From positions 1 to 64,000 of the forward strand of contig NZ_RHOL01000010.1 in the NCBI RefSeq assembly GCF_003946465.1: a stretch of DNA of 64,000 nucleotides. Reading direction: 5' to 3'. This DNA is from Lacticaseibacillus hegangensis. GTDB lineage: Bacteria > Bacillota > Bacilli > Lactobacillales > Lactobacillaceae. A program made the translations under genes and the position numbers. Positions 30,393-38,642 of the stretch are shown here, one piece after another. Numbering within the stretch: the first letter of the stretch is position 1; each line of letters opens with the position of its first letter. The notes beneath the pieces are model-generated. The model made no database searches. It saw nothing but the letters and a program-made list of their open reading frames with translations, and was not told the DNA's origin.

Positions 30393-31067
30393 TTATTTCA
30401 CCATGTATCCTTGGCCGACCTTGGTTTGGATGTAATCCGGCAGTCCGGCAGCTTCAATTTTCTTGCGCAGCCGGTTGATGTTGACGGTCAGCGTGTTGTC
30501 GTCGACAAAGCGCTCATCGGTCCACAGGTCCTTGAGCAGGCGCGAGCGGCTGATGACGCTGCCGTGTGCGCGCATCAGCAGCTGCAGGAGCTTGTACTCG
30601 TTTTTGGACAGGTTGATCTCCTCGTTGTTGACATAGGCCATGCCGGTTTTAAAATCGAGCGTCAACCCGTTCACGGTCAAAGAGGACCCGCCGGCGTCCT
30701 GGTAGTTGTAGGTGCGGCGCAGCAGGGCGTTGATTTTGGCGATCAGGACCTCCATGGCGAAGGGCTTTTCCACAAAGTCGTCGGCGCCGAGGTTCATTGC
30801 CATCACCATGTCCATGTTGGTGTTGCGGCTGGAGATGAAAATCACCGGCACCTGCGAGGCGTCGCGGATTTTTTGGACCCAGTAGTAGCCGTCGCGGACG
30901 GGTAAATTGATGTCCAGCAGGACCAGGTCGGGTTGCGTCTCCTGAAACTGGTCGAACACGCGGTTGAAGTCAGTCACTGTGCTCGCTTGGTACTCCCATT
31001 TGTTGAGCGCGGCCGCGATCAGGTCGGCAATGGTGCGGTCATCTTCCACAATCATGATTTTGAACAT
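30393..31067 (-). CDS. BceR-type response regulator
   Basis: 224 aa OmpR-family regulator. The receiver domain has EDDRTI with the acidic pocket, phospho-acceptor Asp in LVLLDINLPV and Lys in VEKPF. The winged-helix domain from about 130 ends with DDNTLTVNINRLRKKIE and VGQGYMVK. The start is the ATG at 31067 after CGGAGG; the longer in-frame frame has no ribosome site. It precedes the kinase gene with no gap, and probably activates the divergent ABC genes when cell-wall antibiotics are sensed. Confidence 0.93.
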   Translation of the reverse strand: MFKIMIVEDDRTIADLIAAALNKWEYQASTVTDFNRVFDQFQETQPDLVLLDINLPVRDGYYWVQKIRDASQVPVIFISSRNTNMDMVMAMNLGADDFVEKPFAMEVLIAKINALLRRTYNYQDAGGSSLTVNGLTLDFKTGMAYVNNEEINLSKNEYKLLQLLMRAHGSVISRSRLLKDLWTDERFVDDNTLTVNINRLRKKIEAAGLPDYIQTKVGQGYMVK

Positions 31068-31165
31068 GTCTAGGCCTCCGTTCTTAATTGTATGGTAGCG
31101 GTTTGCGTGCGGCTGCACAAGCGCCTAACAGTATCGCAAGGTGACCAGCCGCAGCCCCCCGTTTC

Positions 31166-31174
31166 TGGTATTAT
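31166..31174 (+). promoter_or_regulatory. extended -10 promoter of the Bce-type ABC genes
   Basis: TGGTATTAT (TG, G, TATTAT at 31169-31174) lies 29 bases before the ATPase start. The -35 is poor, which suits an activator-dependent promoter. I did not find a convincing BceR inverted repeat. Confidence 0.45.
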
Positions 31175-31202
31175 GGACGAAAAGAGGCAGGGAGGCGAGC
31201 AC

Positions 31203-31976
31203 ATGCGCGTGGTGGATGTCGCACATTTAACCAAAGTTTACGGCCACCGGCTGAACCGGGTGACGGCGCTGAACGACCTCAGCTTTCACATTGAGGCCGG
31301 GGAGTTCGTCGGCATTATGGGGCCAAGCGGCGCCGGCAAATCGACGCTGCTTAACATGATTGCCACCATTGACCAGCCCACCTCCGGCAAGCTGACCGTC
31401 GCCGGCAAAGAGCTCACGGCCCTGCGCGACAGTGAGGCGGCCGCGTACCGGCGCGAGGACCTCGGGTTTATTTTTCAGGCGTTCAACCTGGTGCCGGACC
31501 TGACCGTCGCCGACAACATTACGCTGCCGCAGACTTTCGTGCCGCCTCTGCCGAAGGACTTAGACCAGCGCCTGATGCACTTTGCCAACCTGCTGGGCCT
31601 GGTGCCGCTGCTGAAGCGGTATCCGGAGCAGCTCAGCTTGGGACAGCGGCAGCGGGTGGCCGCGGCGCGAGCGATGATCGGCCATCCGGACTTGATCTTG
31701 GCCGATGAGCCGACCGGGAGCCTGGACTCGATGGCGGCCACTGAACTGCTCCAGTACCTGGCCAAGCTCAACTTGGAAGAGGACGTGACGATCATGATGG
31801 TGACGCATGACGCGTTTACGGCCAGTTTTTGCAATCGCATTATTTTTATCCGCGACGGCGCGTACTTCGCGGAGGTGACCCGGCGCTCCAGCCGCCAGGC
31901 CTTTTTCAACAGTATCATTGATATGGAAGCCACCATCAACGGGGGTGATCGGCGTGGGCCAATTGATCCGCACTAG
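31203..31976 (+). CDS. BceA-type ABC transporter ATPase
   Basis: 257 aa. Walker A GPSGAGKSTLLN near residue 42, the Q-loop FIFQAFNLVP, the signature LSLGQRQRVAAARAM and Walker B LILADEPTGSLDS are intact. It belongs to the MacB/BceA group. With the next gene it forms a detoxification module against peptide antibiotics that target the wall. The start is the ATG at 31203 after GGGAGG; it overlaps the permease gene by 23 bases. Confidence 0.93.
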   Translation: MRVVDVAHLTKVYGHRLNRVTALNDLSFHIEAGEFVGIMGPSGAGKSTLLNMIATIDQPTSGKLTVAGKELTALRDSEAAAYRREDLGFIFQAFNLVPDLTVADNITLPQTFVPPLPKDLDQRLMHFANLLGLVPLLKRYPEQLSLGQRQRVAAARAMIGHPDLILADEPTGSLDSMAATELLQYLAKLNLEEDVTIMMVTHDAFTASFCNRIIFIRDGAYFAEVTRRSSRQAFFNSIIDMEATINGGDRRGPIDPH

Positions 31977-33954
31977 TTTGCGGCGCCACCGCACGGTCAA
32001 CCGGCTGTATGTGCTGATGGCCGCGGCGATGATCGCGGTCCTGTACGCGGTGCTGGCGCTGATCGAAGATGACCGTCTGCTGGCCCACACCATTGACGTG
32101 AACGACTTGACTGCCGTGGTGCCGGCGCTATTAGTGATCGTGCTGGTCGTGATCCTGCTGTTTGCGATCGTCTTTTTGCTGTACATGAATTCGATCCTGA
32201 TCGAGTGGCGCACTGCCAGTATTCGCGTGTACCGCCGGCTGGGGATGCCGGTCAGCCGCATCGGGCTGGGCCTGCTGCTGGAATCGCTGCTGCTGGGGGC
32301 GGCGGCCACGGTGCTGGGCATCGGGCTAGGCTGGGTCTTTTCCAAGTTTCTGGCCATGATGCTGCTGCGCCTGATGGGGGTGCACAAGGCAGTCGGTCTG
32401 CTGTGGGCCCCACGCGCCGCCGTTGAGCTTGCCGTCTTGTTCCTGGTGGTTTACGCGGTGCTGGGCACCATTAACGCGATCTATGCCGGCAATGTGGAAA
32501 TGACGGCTGAAAGTGCGGCCAACCGGACCAGCCGCATCCCGGCCAGCGGCTGGCGGACGTTGGTCGCCTGGGCCGGGGCCGTGGTGTTGGTGCTCAGTTA
32601 CGCTGCCGCGTACAACCTGGTTCACCTGACCTACCTGATGGCCCAGCGCTATCACGGCGGCGGGGTGTGGACACTGCTTGCGGTGCCGGCGCTGGGCGTG
32701 CTCAGCTTGTACGTCGTGTTTAAAGTGTCGCTGCCGGCGCTTTTCGTCTGGCTGATGAAGCGGCCGAAACTGCGGCGCAACGCCGCGGCGCTTATGACCG
32801 TCACCAACGTGCACAAGCGGCTGCTGCGCAATGTGCACTCGCTCTTTCTGACGACCCTGCTGGCCACCATCACCATCACGGTGCTGGGCAGCGGCGCGAT
32901 TTTGTACCAGTTTGGCCAGCGCTCGGTGACGCGCAGTGTGGCCTTGGACATGGTGGCTTCAAGCACTGGGGTCAAGCAGGCGTTCTCCAAAGACACGGCG
33001 GCGGTGATCAAGCGCGCGGTCGTCTTGCCCACCAAGCTTGCGGCGGGGCGGCTGAGCGAGCCCAATCACGCCACCGGCGACGGGGATGAAACTATTTATA
33101 ACGTGATGGCGCTCAGCGATTATACTCGGATTCGCCGCGTGCAAAAGGGCCTGCCAGCTTTGACGCTGGGCCCGCACCAGGCGGCGATGATCCTGTTTGG
33201 CCGGACCTTGTACCAGCACACTTGGCTGGGCAAGCGGCAGCACTGGGGCTTGACGCTGACCCGAACGCACCAACGCTTTGCCGTTAAAACCGTGACGGGC
33301 ACTTTTCCGCTGGGCGACAGCGCCTACTTTGACCGGGCGCTGGTGATTCCGGACCGGGACTTTCGGCAGCTGCTGGCGCCGGCGGACCCGTTGACTGGGT
33401 ACCTGCTGAAGCAGGGGCAATCCGGTCAGGCCGCCAAGCAGCTTAACGACGGCGTTGGTGAGGATTACGTGGGCGGCAGCGCGGCTATTTTAACCGGCAA
33501 AAAAGCACCGCGAGTCAAGGCCACTGCTGGTGCCGCGGACTTTGGTCGCCGTGCTGTTCAGTTTAAGGCGCCTTTGATGGGCGAGATGAATGTGCTGTTT
33601 GGCATGGGCCTGTTCATTGTGATTTTGCTGGGCGCCGTCTTCATCGTGGCCACTGCCAGTATCCTGATGATCAAGCAGCTGATGCTGGCCGCCGAGGACC
33701 ACCAGGCGCGCACCATCTTGCGCCAGCTCGGTATGCCGCAGCCGCTGGAGCAGCGCGTGGCCGCCGCCCAAACCGCTGTGATCTTCGCACTGCCGCTGGC
33801 CTTTGGCACGCTGAACTCGGCTCTAATGATCCGCTATTTGAGCATGTTCTTGAACGACCCCGGCGTGTTTCTGGTCATCGTGATCGTCGCGGTCTACATC
33901 CTGGTGTACCTGGCCTTTGGCATCCTGACCGTCCGGCTGACGGCGCGGACTTAA
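31954..33954 (+). CDS. BceB-type ABC transporter permease (FtsX family)
   Basis: 666 aa, about ten transmembrane helices in the 1+3+1... layout of BceB: helix 1 near residue 16, a cluster to about 300, a large extracellular domain (about 320-545), and three helices at the end (about 550-660). The FtsX domain is visible around IVLLFAIVFLLYMNS. The start is taken as GTG at 31954 after GGGGGTGAT; an ATG at 31918 lies further upstream without a site. It converges with a minus-strand gene, sharing the last four bases. Confidence 0.88.
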   Translation: MGQLIRTSLRRHRTVNRLYVLMAAAMIAVLYAVLALIEDDRLLAHTIDVNDLTAVVPALLVIVLVVILLFAIVFLLYMNSILIEWRTASIRVYRRLGMPVSRIGLGLLLESLLLGAAATVLGIGLGWVFSKFLAMMLLRLMGVHKAVGLLWAPRAAVELAVLFLVVYAVLGTINAIYAGNVEMTAESAANRTSRIPASGWRTLVAWAGAVVLVLSYAAAYNLVHLTYLMAQRYHGGGVWTLLAVPALGVLSLYVVFKVSLPALFVWLMKRPKLRRNAAALMTVTNVHKRLLRNVHSLFLTTLLATITITVLGSGAILYQFGQRSVTRSVALDMVASSTGVKQAFSKDTAAVIKRAVVLPTKLAAGRLSEPNHATGDGDETIYNVMALSDYTRIRRVQKGLPALTLGPHQAAMILFGRTLYQHTWLGKRQHWGLTLTRTHQRFAVKTVTGTFPLGDSAYFDRALVIPDRDFRQLLAPADPLTGYLLKQGQSGQAAKQLNDGVGEDYVGGSAAILTGKKAPRVKATAGAADFGRRAVQFKAPLMGEMNVLFGMGLFIVILLGAVFIVATASILMIKQLMLAAEDHQARTILRQLGMPQPLEQRVAAAQTAVIFALPLAFGTLNSALMIRYLSMFLNDPGVFLVIVIVAVYILVYLAFGILTVRLTART

Positions 33955-34490
33955 GCGTCCAATGTGGCTTCTGCCCTCATCGCGTGATCGGGGTGGTAAG
34001 GATCGGCAATGGTGTAAAATGCCTGGTGGTAGCCGTAGCTTTCCTGCGCCCGTTTGGTGAAGACCATTACCGGCGCAAACAGCGGCGTATTTTTGGCGGT
34101 GAAAACCGCCAGCTTGTTCGCCCATGCCGATAGCAGCAGGTACTCGCGCTGCGGGTTATCTGTGCGCATCAAGACCATGGCCTCGCAGCCGTCCAGGCGG
34201 TCCGCTTCGAGGGTCAGCGTCTGGGCTTTTTGCTCGAAGACCTTGGCCTCCTCATCGGTGAGCTTAAAGTACATCATGTAGACGTAGCCCACCTCTGGCA
34301 CCGCGCCGTAGTGGGCCAAGATGGTGCCTTTAAGCGGTGCGACGAACGGGACTGCCCCGGTCAGATCCAGGGTGGCAAAGTCGCGGTCCTTTTCGGCGTC
34401 TTTGAGCAGTCGGACCGGGGTGGTGGCGCGTTTCACAATCGTTTGCATATACGTTTTGCTGCCGAGCACTAACTGCATTGTTTTTGTCAT
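33951..34490 (-). CDS. putative antibiotic-biosynthesis-monooxygenase-like protein
   Basis: 179 aa soluble protein. The C-terminal half (EAMVLMRTDNPQREYLLLSAW, then FTAKNTPLFAPVMVFT) resembles the ferredoxin-like ABM fold, in which a 'L-x-S-x-W' stretch is common. I cannot confirm it, and no catalytic residues are clear. Its last four bases overlap the last four of the convergent permease gene, so read-through transcripts of the two would be antisense. Function unknown. Confidence 0.45.
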   Translation of the reverse strand: MTKTMQLVLGSKTYMQTIVKRATTPVRLLKDAEKDRDFATLDLTGAVPFVAPLKGTILAHYGAVPEVGYVYMMYFKLTDEEAKVFEQKAQTLTLEADRLDGCEAMVLMRTDNPQREYLLLSAWANKLAVFTAKNTPLFAPVMVFTKRAQESYGYHQAFYTIADPYHPDHAMRAEATLDA

Positions 34491-34519
34491 TTGATTACCC
34501 CCAATAGGTTTAGTATAGC
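34491..34519 (+). promoter_or_regulatory. promoter of the metallo-hydrolase gene
   Basis: TTGATT (34491-34496), a 17-bp spacer and TATAGC (34514-34519), about 28 bases before the ATG. Confidence 0.4.
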
Positions 34520-34546
34520 GCTTACTTATTTGAAAGGAATGATTTC

Positions 34547-35305
34547 ATGAAATTGACGATCTTGGGTTATTACGGCGGCTATCCCGACCACGGCGTTGGC
34601 ACGTCCAGTTATCTGATCGAAAGCGGCGACTACAAACTGCTGCTGGACTGCGGCTCTGGTGCGCTGCTGGCACTGGAAAAGGCCAGTGACTCCTTTGCGC
34701 TGGACGCGGTCTTACTGACCCATTATCACCATGATCACGCCGCGGATGTCGGTGTGCTGCAGTATTACTACCAGCTCCACAGCGGAGCCAAAAAAGCCGA
34801 TCCGCTACCAATCTACGGTCACACCAAAGATCCGCTGAATTTTGCGGCGCTGACCTTCGGCGACTTCACGAAGGGCATGGGGTACAGCGGGGATTCCGTG
34901 CTTGATCTGGGGCCACTGCATCTAACATTCCTGGAGACCCAGCACCCGGTGCCGGCCTTTGCCGTGCGCATCGAGGAAAAAACCACCGGGCAGGTCTTTG
35001 TCGACACCAGTGACACCCGGGCCTTTCCGGCGCTCGCGCCATTCGCCGAGAAGGCGGATCTGCTGATGGCGGACACCAATTTTCTGGCGGGCCACCAGGC
35101 GCCGCTTTGGCACCTCACTGCTCCGCAGGCCGGTGCGCTGGCCGCCCAAGCGCACGTTAAGGAACTCCTCTTGACTCACCTGCCGCAAGAAGTCTCGCTA
35201 GCGACCCTGAAGGTCCAAGCCCAGGCGGAAGCGGGGGAGATTCCGGTAGTTTTGGCCAGTGAAACGTTATTTATTGATGGGAACAAATTATTTGAGCAAA
35301 AATAA
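34547..35305 (+). CDS. MBL fold metallo-hydrolase (YhfI-like)
   Basis: 252 aa beta-lactamase-fold hydrolase. The metal-binding motif THYHHDHAAD near residue 65, a later His in LETQHPVPAFAV, Asp in FVDTSDT, and His in LLLTHLPQE complete a two-metal site. Related YhfI proteins resemble RNase Z or phosphodiesterases, but the substrate is unknown. GAAAGGAATG precedes the ATG. No terminator is visible after it; an AT-rich gap of about 240 bases follows. Confidence 0.85.
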   Translation: MKLTILGYYGGYPDHGVGTSSYLIESGDYKLLLDCGSGALLALEKASDSFALDAVLLTHYHHDHAADVGVLQYYYQLHSGAKKADPLPIYGHTKDPLNFAALTFGDFTKGMGYSGDSVLDLGPLHLTFLETQHPVPAFAVRIEEKTTGQVFVDTSDTRAFPALAPFAEKADLLMADTNFLAGHQAPLWHLTAPQAGALAAQAHVKELLLTHLPQEVSLATLKVQAQAEAGEIPVVLASETLFIDGNKLFEQK

Positions 35306-35542
35306 CGTTTAAAATTTAATCCAGCTGATGTTCACCATGTCAACTAACATGGTTGGGAAGTAAAACGCCGACTGGCAGGCCTTTGCTTTGGGGAATGACT
35401 ATTTGTTACTTATATCACAATTAGTGCGCGCGCAAATTCAGAAATTTATTTTTGAAGCTTGATTGTATTTGCACATTTGAGTTCGTTATACTTAGAGTGT
35501 CGAGAAAACGCAGTCACGCAACAAAAGAAGGAGCGAGCACTG
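35306..35542. other. AT-rich intergenic region before spx
   Basis: This gap is visibly richer in A and T than the rest of the window. It holds a short hairpin, CCATGT (35336-35341) with ACATGG (35348-35353), and the spx promoter near its end. I see no open reading frame or clear terminator in it. Confidence 0.5.
35463..35492 (+). promoter_or_regulatory. spx promoter
   Basis: TTGTAT (35463-35468), an 18-bp spacer and TATACT (35487-35492), about 50 bases before the start codon. Confidence 0.5.
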
Positions 35543-35941
35543 ATGGTATACTTGTACGTTTCGCCTAGCTGCACTTCATGTCGCAAAGCCCGCGCCTGGT
35601 TAGTGGAAAATAACATTCCCTTCGTGGAACGAAACATATTTGCCGATCCACTGAGCATCGATGAGATCAAGCACGTGCTCAGCATGACCGAGAAAGGGAC
35701 CGAGGAGATCATTTCGATGCGGTCGAATATTTTCCGGGAACTGGGCATTGACCTTGAGGCCATCTCAATCAATGAATTGGTCGCCTTGATTGCTAAGTAT
35801 CCAGCCTTGATCCGCCGGCCAATCATCATGGATGATAAACGGCTGCAGGTCGGCTACAATGAAGATGATATTAGACGGTTTCTCCCGCGTTCGGTGCGGG
35901 CACTGGAGCTGCAACAAGCTCAGCTGCTGGCCGGGTTTTAA
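35543..35941 (+). CDS. spx: global stress regulator Spx
   Basis: 132 aa ArsC-like protein that binds the alpha subunit of RNA polymerase and switches transcription under thiol stress. The redox pair is Cys10 and Cys13 ([10 protein letters not shown]), and the conserved [20 protein letters not shown] follows. The start is the ATG at 35543 after AAGGAG; a longer in-frame ORF runs back through the promoter and is not used. It lies just upstream of mecA, whose protein directs Clp proteolysis, as in other Firmicutes. Confidence 0.95.
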   Translation: MVYLYVSPSCTSCRKARAWLVENNIPFVERNIFADPLSIDEIKHVLSMTEKGTEEIISMRSNIFRELGIDLEAISINELVALIAKYPALIRRPIIMDDKRLQVGYNEDDIRRFLPRSVRALELQQAQLLAGF

Positions 35942-35947
35942 CCAGAA

Positions 35948-35976
35948 GGCATGATTCGGGTGAATCGTGCCTTTTT
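35948..35976 (+). terminator. spx terminator
   Basis: GGCATGATTC pairs with GAATCGTGCC (one G-T pair) around GGGT, followed by five T. Confidence 0.88.
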
Positions 35977-36051
35977 GGTTTCAGCGCGCTGGGGGATCCA
36001 TGTGTTGCATTCCTTACTTTTTTAGCGTAGAATGCCGTGTCAGTGAGAATC

Positions 36052-36060
36052 TGATATACT
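36052..36060 (+). promoter_or_regulatory. extended -10 promoter of mecA
   Basis: TGATATACT, with TATACT at 36055-36060, 32 bases before the start. No good -35 is present. Confidence 0.45.
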
Positions 36061-36092
36061 AGGATTCAAAGGCAAAGTGAGGTGCAGCCATC

Positions 36093-36776
36093 ATGGAAAT
36101 GGAACGACTTAACGCAAATACCATTCGCGTCCTGCTCGGCAATGACGATTTGGCCGAACGCGGGATCACAGTGCTGGACCTGCTCGGCAACCACAAGCAG
36201 ATCGAAACCTTCTTCTATAGTATTCTCGATGAGGTCGACAAGGATCACAGTTTCGCCAGCGAAGGCGGCGTGACGTTTCAGGTGATGCCGAGTCAAAGCG
36301 GGCTGGAGCTTTTGATCTCCCGCAATCAAGACGACGAGGCCGCAGATGATGACACCGACGACGCGCAAACCGACGACAACGGGGTGCCGGACTTCATTCG
36401 GCAACAGCTCAACGCCCTCGACGACCCGGCCGATCACGATGAGGCCAGCGACGAAGGCAGCTTCATTGACGGCGGCCAAGCGGACAAGACAGAGGTCGTG
36501 CTCAAGCTTCAAAATTTTGAGGACTTCATTGCGTTGGCCCAGGAGTTGCGCCTGGAAGGGGCAAGCTCAGATCTCTATTCTTACAACGATGACTACTACC
36601 TTGTGTTGACCTTCTACGCCAACAAGGCTTCGAGCAGTGAAATCGCCGATCAAACGGCGCTGGCCTTGGAGTACGGCACGAAAGTCAACTTGTCAGCCGA
36701 CGTGCTGGCGGAATACGGCAAGCTTCTGATGCCGACCAGCGCGCTGGAAACCGGCCGCTACTATTTCAAAAAGTAA
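36093..36776 (+). CDS. mecA: adaptor protein MecA
   Basis: 227 aa, normal for MecA. It links substrates such as ComK or Spx to ClpC-type unfoldases. The N-terminal substrate-binding part (MEMERLNANTIRVLLGNDDL) and the C-terminal Clp-binding part (EDFIALAQELRLEGASSDLY to the end) are joined by a highly acidic linker (DDEAADDDTDDAQTDD, about 78-130). GAGGTG lies before the ATG. The terminator and repeat copy C follow. Family call is firm from both ends. Confidence 0.95.
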   Translation: MEMERLNANTIRVLLGNDDLAERGITVLDLLGNHKQIETFFYSILDEVDKDHSFASEGGVTFQVMPSQSGLELLISRNQDDEAADDDTDDAQTDDNGVPDFIRQQLNALDDPADHDEASDEGSFIDGGQADKTEVVLKLQNFEDFIALAQELRLEGASSDLYSYNDDYYLVLTFYANKASSSEIADQTALALEYGTKVNLSADVLAEYGKLLMPTSALETGRYYFKK

Positions 36777-36784
36777 TCTGGAGG

Positions 36785-36809
36785 GCGGCGCTGCGGTGCC
36801 GCTTTTTTT
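36785..36809 (+). terminator. mecA terminator
   Basis: GCGGCGC (36785-36791) pairs with GTGCCGC (36796-36802), with one G-T pair and a tight loop, then seven T. Repeat copy C starts five bases later, as copy A does after its terminator. Confidence 0.8.
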
Positions 36810-36813
36810 GTAA

Positions 36814-36938
36814 GGTGCGGAGGGTTCGCGTACTTAGGGGGACAGGCAGCGTAGCCAGAGGCTTTGCCGCTGGGCTTTGGCGGCAAGGCCTCTGGCGTAG
36901 CTGGCTGCTCCCCCGTTGCGAACCCGGAGCCCGATTAT
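36814..36938 (+). repeat. structured intergenic repeat, copy C
   Basis: 125 nt. Conserved blocks: GGTGCG, ACTTAG, GTAGC, CGTTG and GGAGCCCGATT. P1 is GGGTTCGC (36822-36829) with GCGAACCC (36918-36925). P2 is GGGGGA with TCCCCC. The inner arm pairs GCAGC with GCTGC, then CCAGAGGC with GCCTCTGG, and is capped by TTGCCGC with GCGGCAA. All helices differ in sequence from copies A and B but keep their pairing. Confidence 0.85.
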
Positions 36939-36942
36939 GTCA

Positions 36943-36982
36943 GGTGCGGAGGCTCGACGCTTTTAGCCCGAAGCCCGATTTT
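36943..36982 (+). repeat. internally deleted repeat, copy C'
   Basis: About 40 nt directly after copy C. It holds the 5' part of the repeat (GGTGCGGAGGCTCGACGCTTTTAG) only as far as the CTTAG-like block, then jumps to the 3' end (AGCCCGATTTT). The whole central arm is missing. It looks like a remnant of a second tandem copy that lost its middle, perhaps across the short AGCC similarity. Confidence 0.7.
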
Positions 36983-36991
36983 GTCTCTGGC

Positions 36992-37021
36992 TTGACCGCG
37001 AGGGGCACGCGTGGTTCTATA
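36992..37021 (+). promoter_or_regulatory. possible sdaAB promoter
   Basis: TTGACC (36992-36997), an 18-bp spacer and TCTATA (37016-37021), just before the ribosome site. It lies immediately after repeat C', so sdaAB may have its own start. Confidence 0.35.
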
Positions 37022-37040
37022 AGGAAAAAGGAGCATGATC

Positions 37041-37709
37041 ATGGCAAAAGAGTTGCGCTTTACCAGTGTTTTCGACATTATTGGCCCGGTGATGGTCGGG
37101 CCAAGCTCCTCGCACACAGCCGGCGCCGCGCGTATCGGCAAGGTGGTGCGGGAGATTTTTGGCGAGGAGCCGACGCGGGTGGACATCTATCTGTACGAGT
37201 CCTTCGCTAAGACTTATCGCGGCCACGGCACCGATGTTGCGTTGGTCGGGGGACTTTTGGGCATGGCCCCAGACGACGCCCGCCTTGCGGACTCGCTAAA
37301 GATTGCCCACGAGCGGGGAATCAAGGTCACCTTCGTGCCGAAAAGCGACAAGGTCGATCACCCGAACACGGCGAAGATCGCACTGCAAAAAGGCGCCCGG
37401 TCGATGACCGTGACCGGGGTGTCGATTGGCGGTGGCAACATTCAGATTTCTGAGATCAATGGCTTCAAGCTGTCGCTGAGCATGGGCACGCCAACGTTCA
37501 TCACCGTGCACCAAGATGTGCCAGGGATGATTGCGCGCGCGACTGACTTGCTGAGTGAAAATAACGTCAATATCGGCACCATGACCGTCACGCGCGAGGC
37601 CAAAGGCGAAAAGGCCATCATGATCATGGAAGTGGACGAGCGGCGGCCCGACTTGGTCGAGAAGCTCAAGGCCATGCCGAACGTCGATAACGCTGCGTAT
37701 TTCGAGTAG
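37041..37709 (+). CDS. sdaAB: L-serine dehydratase, beta subunit
   Basis: 222 aa subunit of the iron-sulfur L-serine dehydratase, which turns serine into pyruvate and ammonia. The N-terminal domain has VFDIIGPVMVGPSSSHTAGA, and a C-terminal ACT domain starts near residue 150 (TFITVHQDVPGMIARATDLL). The ATG at 37041 has AAGGAG at the right distance; the ATG six bases earlier is too close. The alpha subunit follows after nine bases. Confidence 0.95.
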   Translation: MAKELRFTSVFDIIGPVMVGPSSSHTAGAARIGKVVREIFGEEPTRVDIYLYESFAKTYRGHGTDVALVGGLLGMAPDDARLADSLKIAHERGIKVTFVPKSDKVDHPNTAKIALQKGARSMTVTGVSIGGGNIQISEINGFKLSLSMGTPTFITVHQDVPGMIARATDLLSENNVNIGTMTVTREAKGEKAIMIMEVDERRPDLVEKLKAMPNVDNAAYFE

Positions 37710-37718
37710 GAGGACGCC

Positions 37719-38585
37719 ATGTTTTACTCAATTAAAGAACTTGTTGAACAGGCCCAAGACTACCCGAGTGTCGCGGCCCTGATGGTGGCCACCGAGGCCG
37801 AAAACACCGGTCGCAGCGAGTCAGCGATCCGCTCGCTGATGGCGCGTAACCTTGACGTCATGGCGGAATCGATCACCAAGGGGATCGCCGGCGTCAAATC
37901 GGTGACCGGTCTGACTGGTGGGGATGCCAAGCGGCTGGACCAGTACCTCGGCGATGGCACCAGTTACCTCGGTCCGATCGCCTTGGCCGCGGTGCGCAAT
38001 GCCGTTGCTGTCAACGAGGTCAACGCCCAAATGGGGTTGATCTGCGCCACTCCGACCGCCGGCAGTGCCGGTGTGGTGGCCGGCACGCTGATGGCCGTCC
38101 GCGAGCCGTTTCACCTGACCCGCGAGCAGCAGGTCGACTACCTGTTCACGGCCGGCGCTTTCGGCCTGGTGATCGCCAATAATGCGGGAATCGCTGGCGC
38201 GGAAGGCGGCTGTCAGGCGGAAGTTGGCAGCGCCTCTGCCATGGCTTCCGCCACGCTGGTCCAGGCCCGCGGCGGCGACGCTGAAATGGCGGCCCAGGCC
38301 GCGGCCATTTCGATTGCCAACTTGATGGGGCTGGTGTGCGATCCGGTTGCCGGGCTGGTTGAGGTCCCGTGCGTTAAACGCAACGCGATGGGCGCTGCCC
38401 AGGCGTTGACCTCAGCCGACATGGCACTGGCTGGGATGAAGTCCGTGATCCCGCCGGACGAGGTGATCGCGGCAATGGACGCCGTGGGCAAGCAAATGCC
38501 CAGTGCCTTCCGCGAAACGGCAGAAGGCGGATTGGCGGCCACGCCAACAGGCCGCCGGATCCAGCGCCGAATCTTTGGCGATTGA
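37719..38585 (+). CDS. sdaAA: L-serine dehydratase, alpha subunit
   Basis: 288 aa catalytic subunit that holds the 4Fe-4S cluster. Cysteines that fit the cluster lie in LICATPTAGSAG, GGCQAEVGSAS, GLVCDPVAG and VEVPCVKRNA. The family signature GSASAMAS is present. AGGAGG precedes the ATG. sdaAB-sdaAA form a two-gene operon ended by a strong bidirectional terminator. The oxygen-sensitive cluster suits a fermentative organism. Confidence 0.96.
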   Translation: MFYSIKELVEQAQDYPSVAALMVATEAENTGRSESAIRSLMARNLDVMAESITKGIAGVKSVTGLTGGDAKRLDQYLGDGTSYLGPIALAAVRNAVAVNEVNAQMGLICATPTAGSAGVVAGTLMAVREPFHLTREQQVDYLFTAGAFGLVIANNAGIAGAEGGCQAEVGSASAMASATLVQARGGDAEMAAQAAAISIANLMGLVCDPVAGLVEVPCVKRNAMGAAQALTSADMALAGMKSVIPPDEVIAAMDAVGKQMPSAFRETAEGGLAATPTGRRIQRRIFGD

Positions 38586-38593
38586 TCGACAGC

Positions 38594-38634
38594 AAAAATG
38601 GGTAAGACCGCCGCTGAAGGTCTTACCCATTTTT
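38594..38634. terminator. bidirectional terminator
   Basis: AAAAATGGGTAAGACC (38594-38609) pairs with GGTCTTACCCATTTTT (38619-38634), a 16-bp stem. It ends sdaAA (+) and pyrD (-). Confidence 0.93.
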
Positions 38635-38642
38635 GCGCGCAC

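Noticed and set aside
30393-31202. BceR-binding inverted repeat in the divergent promoter region
   Set aside because: I looked for a TNACA-N4-TGTNA type element and found none that was convincing.
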